Shown: positions 48,992 to 62,614 of the stretch, piece by piece
Layout of the letters: each line of letters starts with the position of its first letter
Numbering within the stretch: position 1 is the first letter of the stretch
Assembly (NCBI RefSeq): GCF_000968175.1
Contig: NZ_FO704551.1
Span: forward strand, 3,038,001 to 3,102,000
Length of the DNA: 64,000 nt
Direction of reading: 5' to 3'
Source: Xenorhabdus poinarii G6
GTDB taxonomy: Bacteria > Pseudomonadota > Gammaproteobacteria > Enterobacterales > Enterobacteriaceae
Position numbers and translations under genes: made by a program
The notes under the pieces: generated by a model
What the model was told of the DNA's origin: nothing
Databases searched by the model: none
Seen by the model: only the letters and a program-made list of their open reading frames with translations

Positions 48992-49941
48992 TGAAAAAGA
49001 AATTACTTTCATTGTGTCTCTGTGCCGTGCTCTGCAATGTGACTCCTGCTGTGAGTCACGCCGCCTCAGGTATCGTATTGTCTGATACAACAGCATCCGA
49101 TACCGTCATGACGGGAGAAGCAAATCCTGACATAGCAACAAGCAATGCTCTCGTGCCAACGTTACCTCTGCCAATTTTGCAAAAATTACATTGGCAGCCG
49201 ATTAATATTCATAGCACACAGACCATCATTCTTAATGATTCGTCACAACAGCTAAATGATGGAGATATTCGTGGAGCAATAGCTGCTTTTGCTTTACCTG
49301 CTAATCAAGGTTCATTGGAAATTACCCTGAATAGCTTGATAAAAGATAAACAAGCCTATTCCCCGAATGTTTTAGTGCTTGATGAACAACTTCGCCCCGC
49401 GGCCTTTTATCCAAGCCACTATTTTCGTTATCAACAACCGGGCATGATGTCCACGGATAGGCTTGAGGGCACGTTAAAGCTGACACCAACGTTAGGTCAA
49501 CAGCAAATTTATTTACTGATTTATACCACTCTGGCTGATTTGAAAAACGCGACACACATGGTCGCTCCTGCGAAGGCGTATGCAAAAGGCGTTGGTAATT
49601 CAGTACCGGACATTCCAGATCCAATTGCTCGTCATACAGAGACAGGCACATTGACGCTCAAAGTGAAAACAGAGCGTGATGCAGGCAATATTATGGTTGG
49701 TCAGATATTTTCGACATCAACCGCTACACCAAAACCTGTCACCGTTGGTTCTACGCAGGCAACATCGACACATTCTAAGCCCGTCCTGAACGATACTGAA
49801 CAGTATTTCAATGAGGCCATCAAGAGCGCTATTAGCCATGGAAATATCGATAAGGCATTGAAATTATTGAATGAAGCAGAGCATCTTGGCTCACCAACTG
49901 CACGGGAAACGTTTATCAACACGATAAAAAGTGGGAAATAA
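48991..49941 (+). CDS. malM: Maltose operon periplasmic protein MalM
   Basis: Periplasmic protein of the maltose regulon with no settled function. The ATG at 48991 overlaps the lamB stop (TAATG), giving 316 residues; an in-frame TTG 9 bp upstream is not needed. A signal peptide (MKKKLLSLCLCAVLCN, cleavage near SHA-ASG) precedes a beta-rich region and an alpha-helical C-terminus (EQYFNEAIKSAISHG). E. coli MalM has 306 residues and is separated from lamB by a longer gap; here coupling is direct. Confidence 0.88.
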
Positions 49942-50047
49942 TACTGGTTCTATACATGAAATACACAAACTAATACATTGTTATTTAAACAAAAAATAAT
50001 TTTTCAGATTTATATTATCCTCATCAACAAAAAGATTTTCCTTCCCA

Positions 50048-50077
50048 TAAAAAAATGCCCTCTACAAGAGAGGGCAT
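50048..50077 (-). terminator. rpoC terminator, between convergent malM and rpoC
   Basis: ATGCCCTCT (50055-50063) and AGAGGGCAT (50069-50077) form a 9-bp stem. On the minus strand it is followed by seven T residues, an excellent intrinsic terminator for rpoBC. On the plus strand only TTC follows, so malM termination is less certain. Confidence 0.92.
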
Positions 50078-50109
50078 TTCACAATTAGCGATACATATGC
50101 AGTACGCTA

Positions 50110-53100
50110 TTACTCGTTATCGCTGTTGCCAAAACCTGCATTCAACAACTCTGCCAGGTTTGCAGTCGCTTCATCAACGCTAACTTGTGGTGCTTCAACC
50201 ACTTCGTTTTCGTGGCGACGACGCATACGATCCTGATGGTAAGCATAACCTGTACCCGCAGGGATCAAACGACCAACGATGACGTTCTCTTTCAGACCAC
50301 GCAGTTCATCACGTTTACCTGCAACGGCAGCTTCGGTCAATACGCGAGTTGTTTCCTGGAACGACGCCGCAGAGATGAAGGATTCTGTTGCCAGTGATGC
50401 TTTGGTGATACCCAACAAGTCACGATGGAAGGATGCCGCGACTTTACCATCCTGTTCCAGTTTACGGTTCGCCACTTTAACGCGTGCGTATTCCACCTGC
50501 TCGCCTTCAAGGAATTCAGAGCTACCTGAGTTCGCAATCGTCGCTTTACGCAGCATCTGACGAACGATAACTTCAATGTGTTTATCGTTAATCTTAACGC
50601 CTTGCAGACGGTAAACTTCCTGCACTTCGTTGGTAATGTAACGCGCAACTGCGTGAACACCACGCAAACGCAAGATGTCATGTGGCGATTCTGGACCATC
50701 GGAGATCACATCACCACGTTCAACCACCTCACCTTCGAACACGTTGAGCTGACGCCATTTAGGGATCATCTCTTCGTAAGCATCGCTACCATCTAATGGA
50801 CTGATGACCAGACGGCGCTTACCTTTGGTTTCTTTACCAAAGGAAACGATACCGCTGATTTCTGCCAGGATAGCCGGTTCTTTTGGACGACGAGCTTCGA
50901 ACAGATCCGCAACGCGTGGCAGACCACCGGTGATATCTTTAGTACCGCCAGATTCCTGAGGAATACGCGCTAATGTATCACCCGCAGAGATGGACGCGCC
51001 ATCTTCTAACTGAACAATCGCTTTACCCGGCAGGAAGTACTGAGCCGGCATATCGGTACCCGGGATCAGCACATCATTACCCTGAGCATCTACGATTTTC
51101 AGCGCTGGACGCAGGTCTTTACCGCTACCGGTACGCTCCGCACTGTCCAGAACCACCAGTGAAGACAGGCCGGTCAGTTCATCCGTCTGACGGGTAATGG
51201 TTTGACCATCAACCATATCGTAGAACTGGATAATACCGGAGACTTCACTCACGACTGGCATGGTATGTGGATCCCAGTTTGCGACGGTTTCGCCACCGGT
51301 AACTGTTTCACCATCACCTTTTGCCAATACGGAACCGTAAGGCACTTTATAGCTTTCTTTGGTACGACCGAAATCGTCAATCAGGCGCAATTCGGTATTA
51401 CGAGAAGTAATAACCAATTTACCTGATGAATTTGTCACGAATTTCGCATTGGTCAGTTTCAGATGACCTTTGTTACGCACCTGAATGCTGGATTCTGCTG
51501 CCGCACGAGATGCCGCACCACCGATGTGGAAGGTACGCATCGTCAACTGTGTACCTGGTTCACCGATTGACTGTGCCGCAATAACACCAACCGCTTCACC
51601 TTTGTTGATCAGGTGGCCACGTGCAAGGTCACGACCGTAACAATTAGCACAAACACCAAAGTCAGTTTCACAGCTAACTACGGAACGTACTTTCACGCTG
51701 TCAACGGAGTTTTCTTCTAACAGATCACACCATTTTTCGTTCAGCAAGGTGTTACGTTGAACCAAAATGTCTGCTGTACCTGGTTTCAGAACGTCTTCAG
51801 CCGTTACACGACCCAATACACGTTCACGCAGTGGTTCTTTAACATCACCACCTTCGATAACCGGGGTCATCAGAATACCGTCGTGAGTACCACAGTCATC
51901 TTCAGTCACCACCAGATCCTGAGCAACGTCAACCAGACGACGGGTCAGATAACCGGAGTTCGCGGTTTTCAATGCGGTATCCGCAAGACCTTTACGCGCA
52001 CCGTGGGTTGAGATGAAGTACTGGAGTACGTTCAAACCTTCACGGAAGTTCGCGGTAATTGGGGTTTCGATGATGGAGCCATCTGGTGTTGCCATCAGGC
52101 CACGCATCCCCGCCAACTGACGGATCTGAGCAGCAGAACCACGCGCACCGGAGTCGGCCATCATAAAGATGTTGTTGAAAGAAACCTGTTGCTCTTCTTC
52201 ACCATCACGGTTAATCACCGTTTCAGTAGACAGGTTTTCCATCATCGCTTTAGCAACACGTTCGTTGGCCGCAGCCCAGATATCGATAACCTTGTTATAG
52301 CGTTCGCCAGCCGTTACCAGACCTGACTGGAACTGTTCCTGAATTTCGGCCACTTCTGCTTCTGCTTCCGCGATAATACCTTCTTTCTTCTCAGGAATAA
52401 CCATGTCGTCGATACCGACGGAGACCCCGGAACGCGCAGCGTAAGCAAAACCGGTATACATGGTCTGGTCAGCTAAGATAACCGTTGGTTTCAAGCCCAG
52501 GATGCGGTAACAGGTGTTCAGCATTCTGGAGATAGCTTTTTTACCCAATGGCTGGTTAATCAGTGAGTATGGCAGACCTCTCGGTACGATCATCCACAGG
52601 ATGGCACGGCCGATGGTGGTATCAACCAGACCCGTGTTGACGGTCACATTGCCTTCGCCATCTCTCACTTCTTCAGTGATGCGAACTTTGACACGTGCGT
52701 GCAAAGAAGCCAGACCTGCGCGATAAACACGCTCTGCTTCTTTAGAACCGCTCAGCACCATGCCTTCGCCTTTCGCGTTAACACAGTCACGGGTCATGTA
52801 GTACAGACCCAATACAACGTCCTGAGATGGAACGATGATGGGTTCACCACTCGCTGGTGACAGGATGTTGTTGGTAGACATCATCAACGCACGCGCTTCC
52901 AACTGAGCTTCCAGTGTCAACGGTACGTGAACAGCCATCTGGTCACCATCGAAGTCGGCGTTATACGCAGCACACACCAATGGGTGCAGCTGGATCGCTT
53001 TACCTTCGATCAGAACGGGTTCAAATGCCTGAATACCCAAACGGTGAAGAGTTGGTGCACGGTTCAGCAGCACTGGGTGCTCACGGATGACTTCATCCAG

Positions 53101-54333
53101 GATATCCCAGACAACGGCCTCTTCACGCTCAACCATTTTCTTGGCTGCTTTGATGGTCGTTGCCAGACCACGCAATTCCAGCTTGCCGTAAATGAATGGC
53201 TTGAACAGTTCCAAAGCCATCTTCTTAGGCAGACCACACTGATGCAGACGCAAGTATGGACCAACGGTAATAACAGAACGGCCTGAGTAATCAACACGTT
53301 TACCCAACAGGTTCTGACGGAAACGACCCTGTTTACCCTTGATCATATCTGCCAAGGATTTCAGAGGACGTTTATTGGAACCGGTAATCGCACGACCGCG
53401 ACGGCCGTTGTCCAGCAATGCATCAACCGCTTCCTGCAACATCCGTTTTTCGTTACGTACGATGATATCTGGCGCAGCCAAATCCAGCAGGCGCTTCAAA
53501 CGGTTGTTACGGTTGATGACGCGACGATACAGATCATTCAGGTCTGACGTTGCAAAACGGCCACCATCCAGTGGAACCAGCGGACGCAGATCCGGTGGCA
53601 GAACTGGCAGTACAGTCAACACCATCCACTCTGGTTTGTTACCAGACTGAATGAAAGCTTCCAGCAATTTAATACGTTTGGTCAGCTTCTTACGCTTGGT
53701 TTCAGAGTTCGTTTCATTTAACTCTTCGCGCAAGACTTCACATTCGTTTTCCAAGTCGAGGTTTTTCAGCAAAGCCTGGATCGCTTCTGCGCCCATTTTT
53801 GCATCAAATTCATCCCCAAACTCTTCCAGTGCATCCAGATACTGTTCTTCAGTCAGGATTTGACTACGCTCGAGGCTCGTCATCCCGCCTTCGACAACAA
53901 CATAGGATTCGAAGTACAGTACACGCTCGATGTCACGCAGAGGCATGTCCAACAACAAGCCGATGCGGGATGGCAGCGATTTCAGGAACCAGATGTGAGC
54001 AGTCGGAGATGCCAGTTCGATGTGCCCCATACGTTCACGACGAACTTTGGTTTGGGTCACTTCAACACCACATTTCTCACAAATCACACCACGGTGCTTT
54101 AATCGCTTGTATTTACCACACAAACATTCGTAATCTTTTACTGGCCCGAAAATACGCGCACAGAAAAGGCCGTCACGCTCAGGCTTGAACGTACGGTAGT
54201 TAATCGTTTCTGGCTTTTTTACTTCGCCGAATGACCACGAACGGATCATATCTGGAGAGGCCAGAGCAATTTTGATCGCATCAAACTCTTCGGTCTTAGT
54301 TTGCGCTTTCAGAAACTTCAATAAGTCTTTCAC
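50110..54333 (-). CDS. rpoC: RNA polymerase beta' subunit
   Basis: Catalytic subunit of RNA polymerase. A GTG start at 54333 behind AGGAG gives [17 protein letters not shown] and exactly 1407 residues, as in E. coli; the longer in-frame ATG opening to 54426 is rejected. The N-terminal zinc finger ([20 protein letters not shown], about 70-88), active-site NADFDGDQM (about 458-466, three Mg-binding aspartates) and the second zinc site ([13 protein letters not shown] region about 814-898) are intact. Forms an operon with rpoB, separated by a 150-bp hairpin-rich spacer. Confidence 0.97.
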   Translation of the reverse strand: MKDLLKFLKAQTKTEEFDAIKIALASPDMIRSWSFGEVKKPETINYRTFKPERDGLFCARIFGPVKDYECLCGKYKRLKHRGVICEKCGVEVTQTKVRRERMGHIELASPTAHIWFLKSLPSRIGLLLDMPLRDIERVLYFESYVVVEGGMTSLERSQILTEEQYLDALEEFGDEFDAKMGAEAIQALLKNLDLENECEVLREELNETNSETKRKKLTKRIKLLEAFIQSGNKPEWMVLTVLPVLPPDLRPLVPLDGGRFATSDLNDLYRRVINRNNRLKRLLDLAAPDIIVRNEKRMLQEAVDALLDNGRRGRAITGSNKRPLKSLADMIKGKQGRFRQNLLGKRVDYSGRSVITVGPYLRLHQCGLPKKMALELFKPFIYGKLELRGLATTIKAAKKMVEREEAVVWDILDEVIREHPVLLNRAPTLHRLGIQAFEPVLIEGKAIQLHPLVCAAYNADFDGDQMAVHVPLTLEAQLEARALMMSTNNILSPASGEPIIVPSQDVVLGLYYMTRDCVNAKGEGMVLSGSKEAERVYRAGLASLHARVKVRITEEVRDGEGNVTVNTGLVDTTIGRAILWMIVPRGLPYSLINQPLGKKAISRMLNTCYRILGLKPTVILADQTMYTGFAYAARSGVSVGIDDMVIPEKKEGIIAEAEAEVAEIQEQFQSGLVTAGERYNKVIDIWAAANERVAKAMMENLSTETVINRDGEEEQQVSFNNIFMMADSGARGSAAQIRQLAGMRGLMATPDGSIIETPITANFREGLNVLQYFISTHGARKGLADTALKTANSGYLTRRLVDVAQDLVVTEDDCGTHDGILMTPVIEGGDVKEPLRERVLGRVTAEDVLKPGTADILVQRNTLLNEKWCDLLEENSVDSVKVRSVVSCETDFGVCANCYGRDLARGHLINKGEAVGVIAAQSIGEPGTQLTMRTFHIGGAASRAAAESSIQVRNKGHLKLTNAKFVTNSSGKLVITSRNTELRLIDDFGRTKESYKVPYGSVLAKGDGETVTGGETVANWDPHTMPVVSEVSGIIQFYDMVDGQTITRQTDELTGLSSLVVLDSAERTGSGKDLRPALKIVDAQGNDVLIPGTDMPAQYFLPGKAIVQLEDGASISAGDTLARIPQESGGTKDITGGLPRVADLFEARRPKEPAILAEISGIVSFGKETKGKRRLVISPLDGSDAYEEMIPKWRQLNVFEGEVVERGDVISDGPESPHDILRLRGVHAVARYITNEVQEVYRLQGVKINDKHIEVIVRQMLRKATIANSGSSEFLEGEQVEYARVKVANRKLEQDGKVAASFHRDLLGITKASLATESFISAASFQETTRVLTEAAVAGKRDELRGLKENVIVGRLIPAGTGYAYHQDRMRRRHENEVVEAPQVSVDEATANLAELLNAGFGNSDNE

Positions 54334-54483
54334 GAAATGGCTCCTGTCGGAGTTAGACCTGTTAGGTGAGTGGCCCATGCCACTCCCCTCTATAACCAGT
54401 ATAACCACTGGGACCAGTGCAACCACTGGCTGGTAAACTGTCCGACATTTTCATGCCGGAGAGTTTACCAGCAGAAAAACGAT
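54334..54483 (-). other. rpoB-rpoC spacer with four consecutive hairpins
   Basis: In transcription order: a long imperfect hairpin (54430-54471, CTGGTAAACT pairing AGTTTACCAG with inner TCCG/CGGA and a GAAA loop), a small hairpin CCAGTGGTTGCACTGG (54414-54429), its near-copy CCAGTGGTTATACTGG (54396-54411), and GAGTGGCATGGGCCACTC (54368-54385). The E. coli spacer is about half this long. None has a T run, so these are probably processing or stability elements, not terminators. Confidence 0.75.
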
Positions 54484-57400
54484 TTATTCGTCTTCCAGCT
54501 CGATGTTGATACCCAACGAACGGATTTCTTTCAGCAATACGTTGAAAGATTCCGGCATGCCAGGTTCCATCTGGTGGCTACCATCCACGATGTTTTTATA
54601 CATCTTGGTTCGACCGTTAACATCGTCGGATTTAACGGTGAGCATTTCTTGCAGGGTGTACGCAGCACCATATGCTTCCAATGCCCACACTTCCATCTCA
54701 CCGAAGCGCTGTCCACCGAACTGTGCCTTACCACCCAACGGCTGCTGAGTAACCAGACTATAAGAGCCGGTAGAACGGGCGTGCATCTTGTCATCAACCA
54801 AGTGGTTCAATTTCAGCATGTACATGTAACCAACGGTTACCTGACGCTCGAATTGTTCACCTGTACGGCCGTCGAACAGTGTGATCTGGCCGGAAGTTGG
54901 CAAGCCACCCAGTTTCAACAACTCTTTGATTTCGGTTTCTTTTGCACCATCAAAGACAGGCGTTGCGATAGGCATCCCTTTTCTCAGGTTTTCTGCCAGA
55001 CGCATAACTTCTTCATCGCTGAAGGTGTTCAGGTCAACTTTCTGACTCGTATCGTCACCCAGATCATAAGCTTTCTGGATAAATTCACGCAGCTTGGCAA
55101 CTTCTTGCTGCTGTTTCAGCATAGCATTAATCTTGTCACCAATGCCTTTCGCTGCCATACCTAAGTGCGTTTCCAGAATCTGACCGATGTTCATACGTGA
55201 TGGTACGCCCAGCGGGTTCAGTACGATGTCAACAGGTGTACCGTTTTCATCGTAAGGCATGTCTTCGATCGGGTTGATTTTAGAGATAACCCCTTTGTTA
55301 CCGTGACGACCTGCCATCTTGTCACCAGGCTGGATCTGACGTTTCACAGCCAGATACACTTTGACAATTTTCAGCACGCCTGGTGCCAGATCGTCACCCT
55401 GGGTAATCTTACGGCGTTTAGCATCCAGTTTTTTCTCGAACTCAGCCTTCAGTTCGTCATACTGTTCTGCCAACTGTTCTAACTGATTTTGTTTTTCTTC
55501 ATCAGCCAGACCCAGTTCCAACCAACGTCCACGAGGAAGTTTGCTGAGTTTTTCCGCTTCAACACCACCGGCAACCAGTACAGAGTGAATACGAGCAAAC
55601 AAGCCAGCTTCGAAAATTTGCAGTTCTTCTGTCAGGTCTTTCTTAGCCTCACGCAACTGCATCTCTTCAATTTCCAACGCACGTTTGTCTTTTTCCACGC
55701 CATCACGGGTAAAGACTTGTACGTCGATAACTGTACCAGAAACACCATTCGGTACGCGCAGTGAGGAATCTTTCACATCAGACGCTTTCTCACCGAAGAT
55801 CGCACGCAGCAGTTTTTCTTCTGGCGTCAGCTGAGTTTCCCCTTTCGGGGTCACTTTACCAACCAGAATATCGCCGCCTTTCACTTCAGCACCGATATAA
55901 ACGATCCCGGATTCATCCAGCTTAGACAGCGCCGCTTCACCCACGTTAGGGATGTCAGCCGTTATCTCTTCCGGCCCCAGTTTCGTATCACGAGAGACAC
56001 AAGCCAGTTCTTGAATGTGAATCGTGGTGAAACGGTCTTCCTGAACAACACGCTCAGAGACGAGGATGGAGTCTTCGAAGTTATAACCATTCCATGGCAT
56101 AAATGCCACGCGCATATTCTGACCCAGAGCCAGTTCACCCAAATCGGTGGATGGACCATCAGCCAGAACGTCACCACGCTCTACCAGCTCACCCAAAGAA
56201 ACACATGGCATCTGGTTGATACACGTATTTTGGTTTGAACGGGTATATTTAGTCAGGTTATAGATATCAATGCCCGCTTCACCCGCGTACATTTCATCTT
56301 CGTTGACCTTGATGACGATACGAGATGCGTCAACGTACTGAACCACACCGCCACGTTTAGCAACGGAAGTGACACCGGAGTCAACTGCAACTGCACGCTC
56401 CATGCCTGTTCCGACCAACGGCTTATCAGCACGCAGTGTTGGTACCGCCTGACGTTGCATGTTCGCACCCATCAATGCACGGTTGGCGTCATCGTGTTCA
56501 AGGAATGGGATCAGAGAAGCACCGACGGACACGATCTGTTGTGTCGAAACGTCCATGTACTGAACCTGATCACGGTTGAACAAGCTGGATTCATCGTAAT
56601 GACGGCAAGTGACCAATTCTTCAACAAAGTGGCCTTCTTCATCCAATACGGTGTTCGCCTGAGCAATAACGTAGTTACCTTCTTCGATCGCAGACAGGTA
56701 ATGAATTTCATCAGTGACTACGCCATCACGCACTAAGCGGTAAGGTGTCTCCAGGAAACCATACTCATTGGTACGCGCATAGACGGATAATGAGTTAATC
56801 AGACCGATGTTTGGCCCTTCAGGCGTTTCGATTGGACATACACGACCGTAATGAGTTGGGTGTACGTCTCGAACTTCAAAGCCTGCACGCTCACGAGTCA
56901 GACCACCTGGGCCTAACGCAGAAATACGACGTTTATGCGTAATTTCAGACAGTGGGTTGTTCTGGTCCATGAATTGGGACAACTGGCTGGAACCAAAGAA
57001 CTCTTTCACCGCCGCAGAAATTGGTTTAGCGTTAATCATGTCCTGAGGCATCAGAGTATCCAGATCACCCAGCGACAAACGCTCTTTCACTGCACGTTCT
57101 ACACGAACCAGACCAACGCGGAACTGGTTTTCAGCCATTTCACCAACGGAACGGATACGACGGTTGCCCAAGTGGTCAATATCATCGACTTCACCTTTAC
57201 CGTTACGGATATCAATGAGCTTTTTCATCACATCAATGATGTCTTCTTTGCTCAGGATACCGGAACCTTCAACCGCTTCACGATCCAGCGAACGGTTGAA
57301 CTTCATACGGCCAACCGCAGACAGATCATAGCGATCTTCAGAGAAGAACAGGTTCTCAAATAGATTTTCTGCGGCTTCACGCGTTGGTGGTTCACCCGGA

Positions 57401-58512
57401 CGCATCATGCGGTAGATTTCAACCAACGCGCTCAGACGATCGTTAGTTGGGTCAACACGCAAGGTTTCGGAAATATAAGCACCATGATCCAGATCATTGG
57501 TAAACAGAGTCTCAATAGATTTATGACCAGACTGACTCAAACGTGCCAGCAGATCTAAAGAGAGTTCCATGTTAGCAGCACAGATGATTTCACCGGTGTT
57601 CTGGTCGATGTAATCTTTTGCGACAACTTTACCCGCGATATATTCGACAGGTACCTCAATACGGTCTACCTGATCTTTTTCCAATTGGCGAATATGACGA
57701 GCGGTGATACGGCGGCCTTTCTCAACATAGACTTTGCCGTTAGCTTCAATATCAAATGAAGCCGTCTCGCCACGCAGACGTTCTGGAACCAGCGTCATCC
57801 GCAATTTATTATCGCGAATTTCGAAAACGGTTTTGTTGAAGAACAGATTCAGAATGTCTTCAGTAGAATAATTCATCGCGCGCAGAATAATCGAAGCCGG
57901 CAGTTTACGGCGGCGGTCGATACGCACAAACAGGTTATCTTTTGGATCAAATTCGAAATCTAACCATGAACCACGGTAAGGGATGATACGTGCATTATAC
58001 AGTACCTTACCGGATGAATGGGTTTTACCCTTATCGCTGTCAAAGAAAACGCCTGGGCTACGATGCAACTGAGATACGATAACACGCTCAGTACCGTTAA
58101 TAACGAAAGTTCCGTTATCGGTCATGCGTGGAATTTCACCCATGTAGACTTCTTGCTCTTTGATGTCTTTAACTGTGCCTTCTGGCGCTTCGCGCTCATA
58201 GATCACCAAACGCAGTTTAACGCGCAGTGGTGAAGAATAAGTCACGCCACGGATCTGACACTCTTTAACATCAAAGACAGGTTCACCAAGACGGTAGCTT
58301 ACATATTGCAGCTCTGCATTGCCACTGTAGCTCTGAATTGGAAACACTGAACGGAAGGCCGCTTCCAGTCCATTTTGGCCTTCAGGATCTTGCTCGATAA
58401 ATTTCTGGAACGAGTCAAGTTGGATAGAAAGAAGATATGGAACATCCAAAACTTGTGGACGTTTACCAAAATCCTTACGAATACGTTTTTTCTCGGTATA
58501 GGAGTAAACCAT
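54484..58512 (-). CDS. rpoB: RNA polymerase beta subunit
   Basis: Second large RNA polymerase subunit, site of rifampicin binding. The ATG at 58512 behind GAGGAA gives [20 protein letters not shown] and exactly 1342 residues, the E. coli length; the in-frame opening at 58578 is rejected. The rifampicin-resistance region reads [19 protein letters not shown] then [14 protein letters not shown] (about 505-545), with the usual drug-sensitive residues D516, H526 and S531. The C-terminal [20 protein letters not shown] region is intact. Expression is controlled by an attenuator before the gene. Confidence 0.97.
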   Translation of the reverse strand: MVYSYTEKKRIRKDFGKRPQVLDVPYLLSIQLDSFQKFIEQDPEGQNGLEAAFRSVFPIQSYSGNAELQYVSYRLGEPVFDVKECQIRGVTYSSPLRVKLRLVIYEREAPEGTVKDIKEQEVYMGEIPRMTDNGTFVINGTERVIVSQLHRSPGVFFDSDKGKTHSSGKVLYNARIIPYRGSWLDFEFDPKDNLFVRIDRRRKLPASIILRAMNYSTEDILNLFFNKTVFEIRDNKLRMTLVPERLRGETASFDIEANGKVYVEKGRRITARHIRQLEKDQVDRIEVPVEYIAGKVVAKDYIDQNTGEIICAANMELSLDLLARLSQSGHKSIETLFTNDLDHGAYISETLRVDPTNDRLSALVEIYRMMRPGEPPTREAAENLFENLFFSEDRYDLSAVGRMKFNRSLDREAVEGSGILSKEDIIDVMKKLIDIRNGKGEVDDIDHLGNRRIRSVGEMAENQFRVGLVRVERAVKERLSLGDLDTLMPQDMINAKPISAAVKEFFGSSQLSQFMDQNNPLSEITHKRRISALGPGGLTRERAGFEVRDVHPTHYGRVCPIETPEGPNIGLINSLSVYARTNEYGFLETPYRLVRDGVVTDEIHYLSAIEEGNYVIAQANTVLDEEGHFVEELVTCRHYDESSLFNRDQVQYMDVSTQQIVSVGASLIPFLEHDDANRALMGANMQRQAVPTLRADKPLVGTGMERAVAVDSGVTSVAKRGGVVQYVDASRIVIKVNEDEMYAGEAGIDIYNLTKYTRSNQNTCINQMPCVSLGELVERGDVLADGPSTDLGELALGQNMRVAFMPWNGYNFEDSILVSERVVQEDRFTTIHIQELACVSRDTKLGPEEITADIPNVGEAALSKLDESGIVYIGAEVKGGDILVGKVTPKGETQLTPEEKLLRAIFGEKASDVKDSSLRVPNGVSGTVIDVQVFTRDGVEKDKRALEIEEMQLREAKKDLTEELQIFEAGLFARIHSVLVAGGVEAEKLSKLPRGRWLELGLADEEKQNQLEQLAEQYDELKAEFEKKLDAKRRKITQGDDLAPGVLKIVKVYLAVKRQIQPGDKMAGRHGNKGVISKINPIEDMPYDENGTPVDIVLNPLGVPSRMNIGQILETHLGMAAKGIGDKINAMLKQQQEVAKLREFIQKAYDLGDDTSQKVDLNTFSDEEVMRLAENLRKGMPIATPVFDGAKETEIKELLKLGGLPTSGQITLFDGRTGEQFERQVTVGYMYMLKLNHLVDDKMHARSTGSYSLVTQQPLGGKAQFGGQRFGEMEVWALEAYGAAYTLQEMLTVKSDDVNGRTKMYKNIVDGSHQMEPGMPESFNVLLKEIRSLGINIELEDE

Positions 58513-58895
58513 AGGGTTCCTCAGCTCGCTGATAAGTGACCCACTCTGTCCGCCCTTAAGGACAGCACTCTGCAACACTATTTCTTTCGAACAGAAAACA
58601 GAATATTTTCCGTAATACTCATTACTATTACTCTTAAATCATTTCATTGCGTTACCTTACTACCGAGCTACCCGAGTGGATCGTAGCTGAGAACGCAGTA
58701 TATTAAGTCGTCAATAGGAAGAAGTATTCTGGGTTTATTAGCAGCCAAACAGTGTGAAATGCTACTAACTCCCTACATAATGCCTTTCCGGCAATATGGC
58801 TGTCGGGTAATACCCCTACAGCGCAAAAAGGCTGGCGATTAAAAAATCGCCAGCCGCCAGCCTTAAAAAATCAGGCTGCGAACTTCAAACAGATC
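58513..58895 (-). other. rplL-rpoB spacer
   Basis: A 383-bp untranslated region between the ribosomal protein and polymerase parts of the operon. It holds the attenuator at 58825-58855. The remainder, about 58520-58800, should contain the RNase III processing hairpin known in E. coli, but I could not define it by eye. Confidence 0.6.
58825..58855 (-). terminator. rplL-rpoB transcription attenuator
   Basis: GGCTGGCGATT and AATCGCCAGCC form a perfect 11-bp stem with a TTTT loop and are followed by TTTTTGCG on the minus strand, 40 bp after rplL. This has the form of the E. coli attenuator that stops most transcripts so that rpoBC is made at a fraction of ribosomal protein level. The strength here is striking. 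Confidence 0.92.
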
Positions 58896-59261
58896 TTACT
58901 TGATCTCAACAGAAGCACCTGCTTCTTCCAGAGATTTTTTCAGCGCTTCAGCGTCGTCTTTGCTGATAGCTTCTTTCAGAGCTGCTGGTGCGCTTTCAAC
59001 CAGATCTTTAGCTTCTTTCAGACCCAGGCCAGTTGCGCCACGTACTGCTTTGATAACTGCAACTTTGTTAGCGCCAACGCCAGTCAGGATAACGTCGAAT
59101 TCAGTTTTTTCTTCAACTGCTTCAGCAGCACCACCAACTACAGCAACAGCTGCAGCAGCAGAAACGCCGAATTTCTCTTCCATCATGCTGATCAGTTCAA
59201 CAACGTCCATTACAGACATTTCTGCAACTGCGTCCAGAATTTGTTCTTTAGTGATAGACAT
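58896..59261 (-). CDS. rplL: 50S ribosomal protein L7/L12
   Basis: Stalk protein that recruits translation GTPases. The 121-residue protein has the N-terminal dimerisation helix region ([20 protein letters not shown]), an Ala/Val-rich hinge ([18 protein letters not shown], about 34-52) and the factor-binding C-terminal domain with [20 protein letters not shown]. Length equals E. coli. It follows rplJ by 63 bp; in E. coli L7/L12 is made in excess over L10. Confidence 0.97.
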   Translation of the reverse strand: MSITKEQILDAVAEMSVMDVVELISMMEEKFGVSAAAAVAVVGGAAEAVEEKTEFDVILTGVGANKVAVIKAVRGATGLGLKEAKDLVESAPAALKEAISKDDAEALKKSLEEAGASVEIK

Positions 59262-59324
59262 AACAAGTGTTCCTAAAATTCAGAAAAAATTTATACGTTA
59301 AAAAGCAACGAAGGAAATAGGCAA

Positions 59325-59822
59325 TTAAGCTGCTTCTTTCTGATCGCGTAGCGCAGCCAGAGTGCGAACCAGTTTGCCTGCTGAGGCTTCTTTCATGGTT
59401 GACATCAGGCGTGCGATTGCTTCTTCGTAAGTTGGGAGTGTTGCCAGGCGATCGATATTCTCACCTGAAATAAACTCACCTTCAAAGGCTGCTGCTTTAA
59501 TCTCGAATGCTGGGTTCGCTTTCGCGAATTCTTTGAACAGACGAGCTGCTGCGCCCGGATGTTCGTTAGAGAAAGCAATCAAGGTTGGACCAACAAACGC
59601 TTCTTTCAGGCACTCATAAGAAGTACCCTCAACAGCACGGCGCATCAGCGTGTTACGTACAACACGCATGTAAACGCCCGCTTCGCGACCTGCTTTACGC
59701 AGTTCAGTCATTTTATCTACGGTAACGCCGCGAGAATCCGCAATAACCGCAGACAGCGCGCCTTTGGCTACTTCGCTGACTTCAGCAACAATCGCTTGTT
59801 TGTCTTGAAGATTTAGTGCCAT
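59325..59822 (-). CDS. rplJ: 50S ribosomal protein L10
   Basis: Anchors L7/L12 dimers to the ribosome and, as the L10(L12)4 complex, represses its own translation in E. coli by binding its leader. The 165 residues equal the E. coli protein, with [21 protein letters not shown] at the start and [14 protein letters not shown] in the rRNA-binding domain. The upstream leader is long enough for this control. The ATG follows GGAGCAAGAAGC. Confidence 0.97.
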   Translation of the reverse strand: MALNLQDKQAIVAEVSEVAKGALSAVIADSRGVTVDKMTELRKAGREAGVYMRVVRNTLMRRAVEGTSYECLKEAFVGPTLIAFSNEHPGAAARLFKEFAKANPAFEIKAAAFEGEFISGENIDRLATLPTYEEAIARLMSTMKEASAGKLVRTLAALRDQKEAA

Positions 59823-60157
59823 TAGCTTCTTGCTCCTGGATTAACCGGGAAGACCCGGAACTCACTTCACTCAAAGCACCGAATGTGCCTGAGCGCTAAA
59901 ACACGGTGAGCAGAATCCAGAAAATAAATTTCATTTGGCTCTGTCACCGTCTACGCAGGATATTAAGTAATTACTTACGCCTGCGGTCTTGGACGGGGCT
60001 TGGATTTGGCCAAGCTCCAACCGAAAACTTGTTATTTGCCAATATTGCCTTATTTTTCAAAGGTTGTGTGTCATAAAACACACAATGAGGCAAATTTTAA
60101 GCGTCAGATTTTAGACAAATCTGACGCTAAGGTAAAGCGTTATCTCAGCTTAAATCA
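59823..60157 (-). other. rplA-rplJ spacer: hairpins and rplJ leader
   Basis: A 335-bp region. Just after rplA is a perfect 12-bp hairpin (60100-60128) and then a second hairpin TTGTGTGT/ACACACAA (60064-60085). The following 240 nt form the rplJ leader, in which GGAGCTTGGCC and GGCCAAGCTCC-like complementarity around 59995-60020 may belong to the L10 binding structure. The rplJ promoter must lie about 60030-60080 but was not pinned down. Confidence 0.6.
60100..60128 (-). terminator. Hairpin after rplA (possible partial terminator)
   Basis: AGCGTCAGATTT and AAATCTGACGCT form a perfect 12-bp stem with a 5-nt loop about 30 bp beyond the rplA stop. The tail is TAAAATTTG, poor in U, so partial termination or RNA processing between the L11 and L10 operons is likely. 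Confidence 0.6.
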
Positions 60158-61348
<1,191 letters not shown>

Positions 61349-61451
61349 TCAGCCCCGTCTATAAAATATAAGACCAGACCACTAAAATATGACCTAAATT
61401 ACCTAGAGGACATCATCTAAATGATGCCTAGATAAAAACAAAAGGCGCGAA

Positions 61452-61480
61452 ATTGTATGCTAATTTCACACCCTTTGCAA
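61452..61480 (-). promoter_or_regulatory. rplKA promoter
   Basis: TTGCAA (61475-61480) and TACAAT (61452-61457) are 17 bp apart on the minus strand, nearly identical to the E. coli rplK promoter, including the TGTGAAATTAGCA spacer. It lies just after nusG and gives a leader of about 150 nt containing the L1 control site. Confidence 0.9.
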
Positions 61481-61506
61481 GCAGATCTGCTTACTTAAAC
61501 ACCAGT

Positions 61507-62052
61507 TCAGACTTTCTCTACCTGACTGAAATCCAGCTCAACAGGGGTAGCACGACCAAAGATAGACACCGACACTTTCAAACGGCTCTTCTCATAATCG
61601 ACTTCTTCTACCACACCATTAAAGTCTGCAAACGGACCATCGCTGACTCGAACCATTTCTCCTGGCTCGAACAGGGTTTTTGGCCGTGGCTTATCACCAA
61701 CCTGTTGAAGACGATTCATAATCGCATCAACTTCTTTATCACTGATTGGTGCTGGGCGGTCAGAAGTGCCACCGATAAAACCCATTACGCGAGGTACACT
61801 ACGAACCAAATGCCATGTCGCATCGTTCATGACCATCTGTACCAAGACATAACCGGGGAAAAATTTACGCTCGCTTTTACGGCGCTGGCCACTGCGGATC
61901 TCGACGACTTCTTCTGTCGGCACCATCACTTCGCCAAACGAATCTTCCATCTCTTGTAATTTAATATGTTCACGCAGAGATTGAGCGACGCGACCTTCAA
62001 ACCCAGAAAATGCCTGGATGACGTACCAACGCTTTTTTGGGGATTCAGACAT
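61507..62052 (-). CDS. nusG: Transcription elongation factor NusG
   Basis: Links RNA polymerase to Rho and to ribosomal S10. Exactly 181 residues as in E. coli. The N-terminal NGN domain binds polymerase ([21 protein letters not shown] at residues 6-26 and FPGYVLVQM), and the C-terminal KOW domain ([20 protein letters not shown], about 127-146) binds Rho or NusE. It starts 4 bp after secE. Confidence 0.97.
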   Translation of the reverse strand: MSESPKKRWYVIQAFSGFEGRVAQSLREHIKLQEMEDSFGEVMVPTEEVVEIRSGQRRKSERKFFPGYVLVQMVMNDATWHLVRSVPRVMGFIGGTSDRPAPISDKEVDAIMNRLQQVGDKPRPKTLFEPGEMVRVSDGPFADFNGVVEEVDYEKSRLKVSVSIFGRATPVELDFSQVEKV

Positions 62053-62055
62053 TTT

Positions 62056-62439
62056 TTAAAACCTCAGGCCTGTAATAAATGAAACTAAACGCACCAGAAT
62101 ACCATCAAGCCCCCACAAAATAAGAGACATGATAGCCGTCACCGCTGCAACAATCAGTGTTGTATGCAGTGCTTCCTGGCGAGTTGGCCAAATGACTTTA
62201 CGCATTTCAATGCGGGCTTCACGGGCAAAGGCTAATGCAGCTTTACCTTTTACAGTCCACAATGCAACTGCTCCTGCAAGGGCAGCAATAGCAACCACGG
62301 CTATCGCGCGCAGAGGCAGGTTATACTCTCGGTAATAGTAATTACCCACAATAGCAACCACCAGCAGCACTGCTACCAATAGCCATTTTGCTATATCAAG
62401 ACCACGCCCGCTTTCTTGAGCATCGCTATTCGCACTCAT
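62056..62439 (-). CDS. secE: Protein translocase subunit SecE
   Basis: Essential membrane clamp of the SecYEG translocon. The ATG at 62439 gives [15 protein letters not shown] and 127 residues, as in E. coli; the in-frame extension upstream to 62508 is not conserved. It has three transmembrane helices, of which the last ([18 protein letters not shown]) and the preceding amphipathic segment [18 protein letters not shown] are the essential core. Cotranscribed with nusG. Confidence 0.96.
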   Translation of the reverse strand: MSANSDAQESGRGLDIAKWLLVAVLLVVAIVGNYYYREYNLPLRAIAVVAIAALAGAVALWTVKGKAALAFAREARIEMRKVIWPTRQEALHTTLIVAAVTAIMSLILWGLDGILVRLVSFITGLRF

Positions 62440-62614
62440 AAACCAACCTGTAACTATATGTAAGTAACTATGATGTAAATAGATAGCCAGCTTGCCTCGC
62501 AAGAGCAAAACAAATCAGACCGAACCCAAAGATAATTGTAATTGTATCTGACTCGGCGCCATAATTCAGTAGGACTTTTATATCTTAATGATACTGAAGC
62601 CCATCCGTTGTATC

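Noticed and set aside
54370..55164. 264-codon ORF antisense to rpoB
   Set aside because: It is a shadow of rpoB codon usage; composition is biased to His, Gln, Phe and Asn, and no ribosome binding site or family similarity is apparent.
61482..61500. Palindrome AAGCAGATCTGCTT after nusG as a terminator
   Set aside because: No loop and no T run on the minus strand; the rplK promoter lies beside it, so it is more likely part of that control region or chance.
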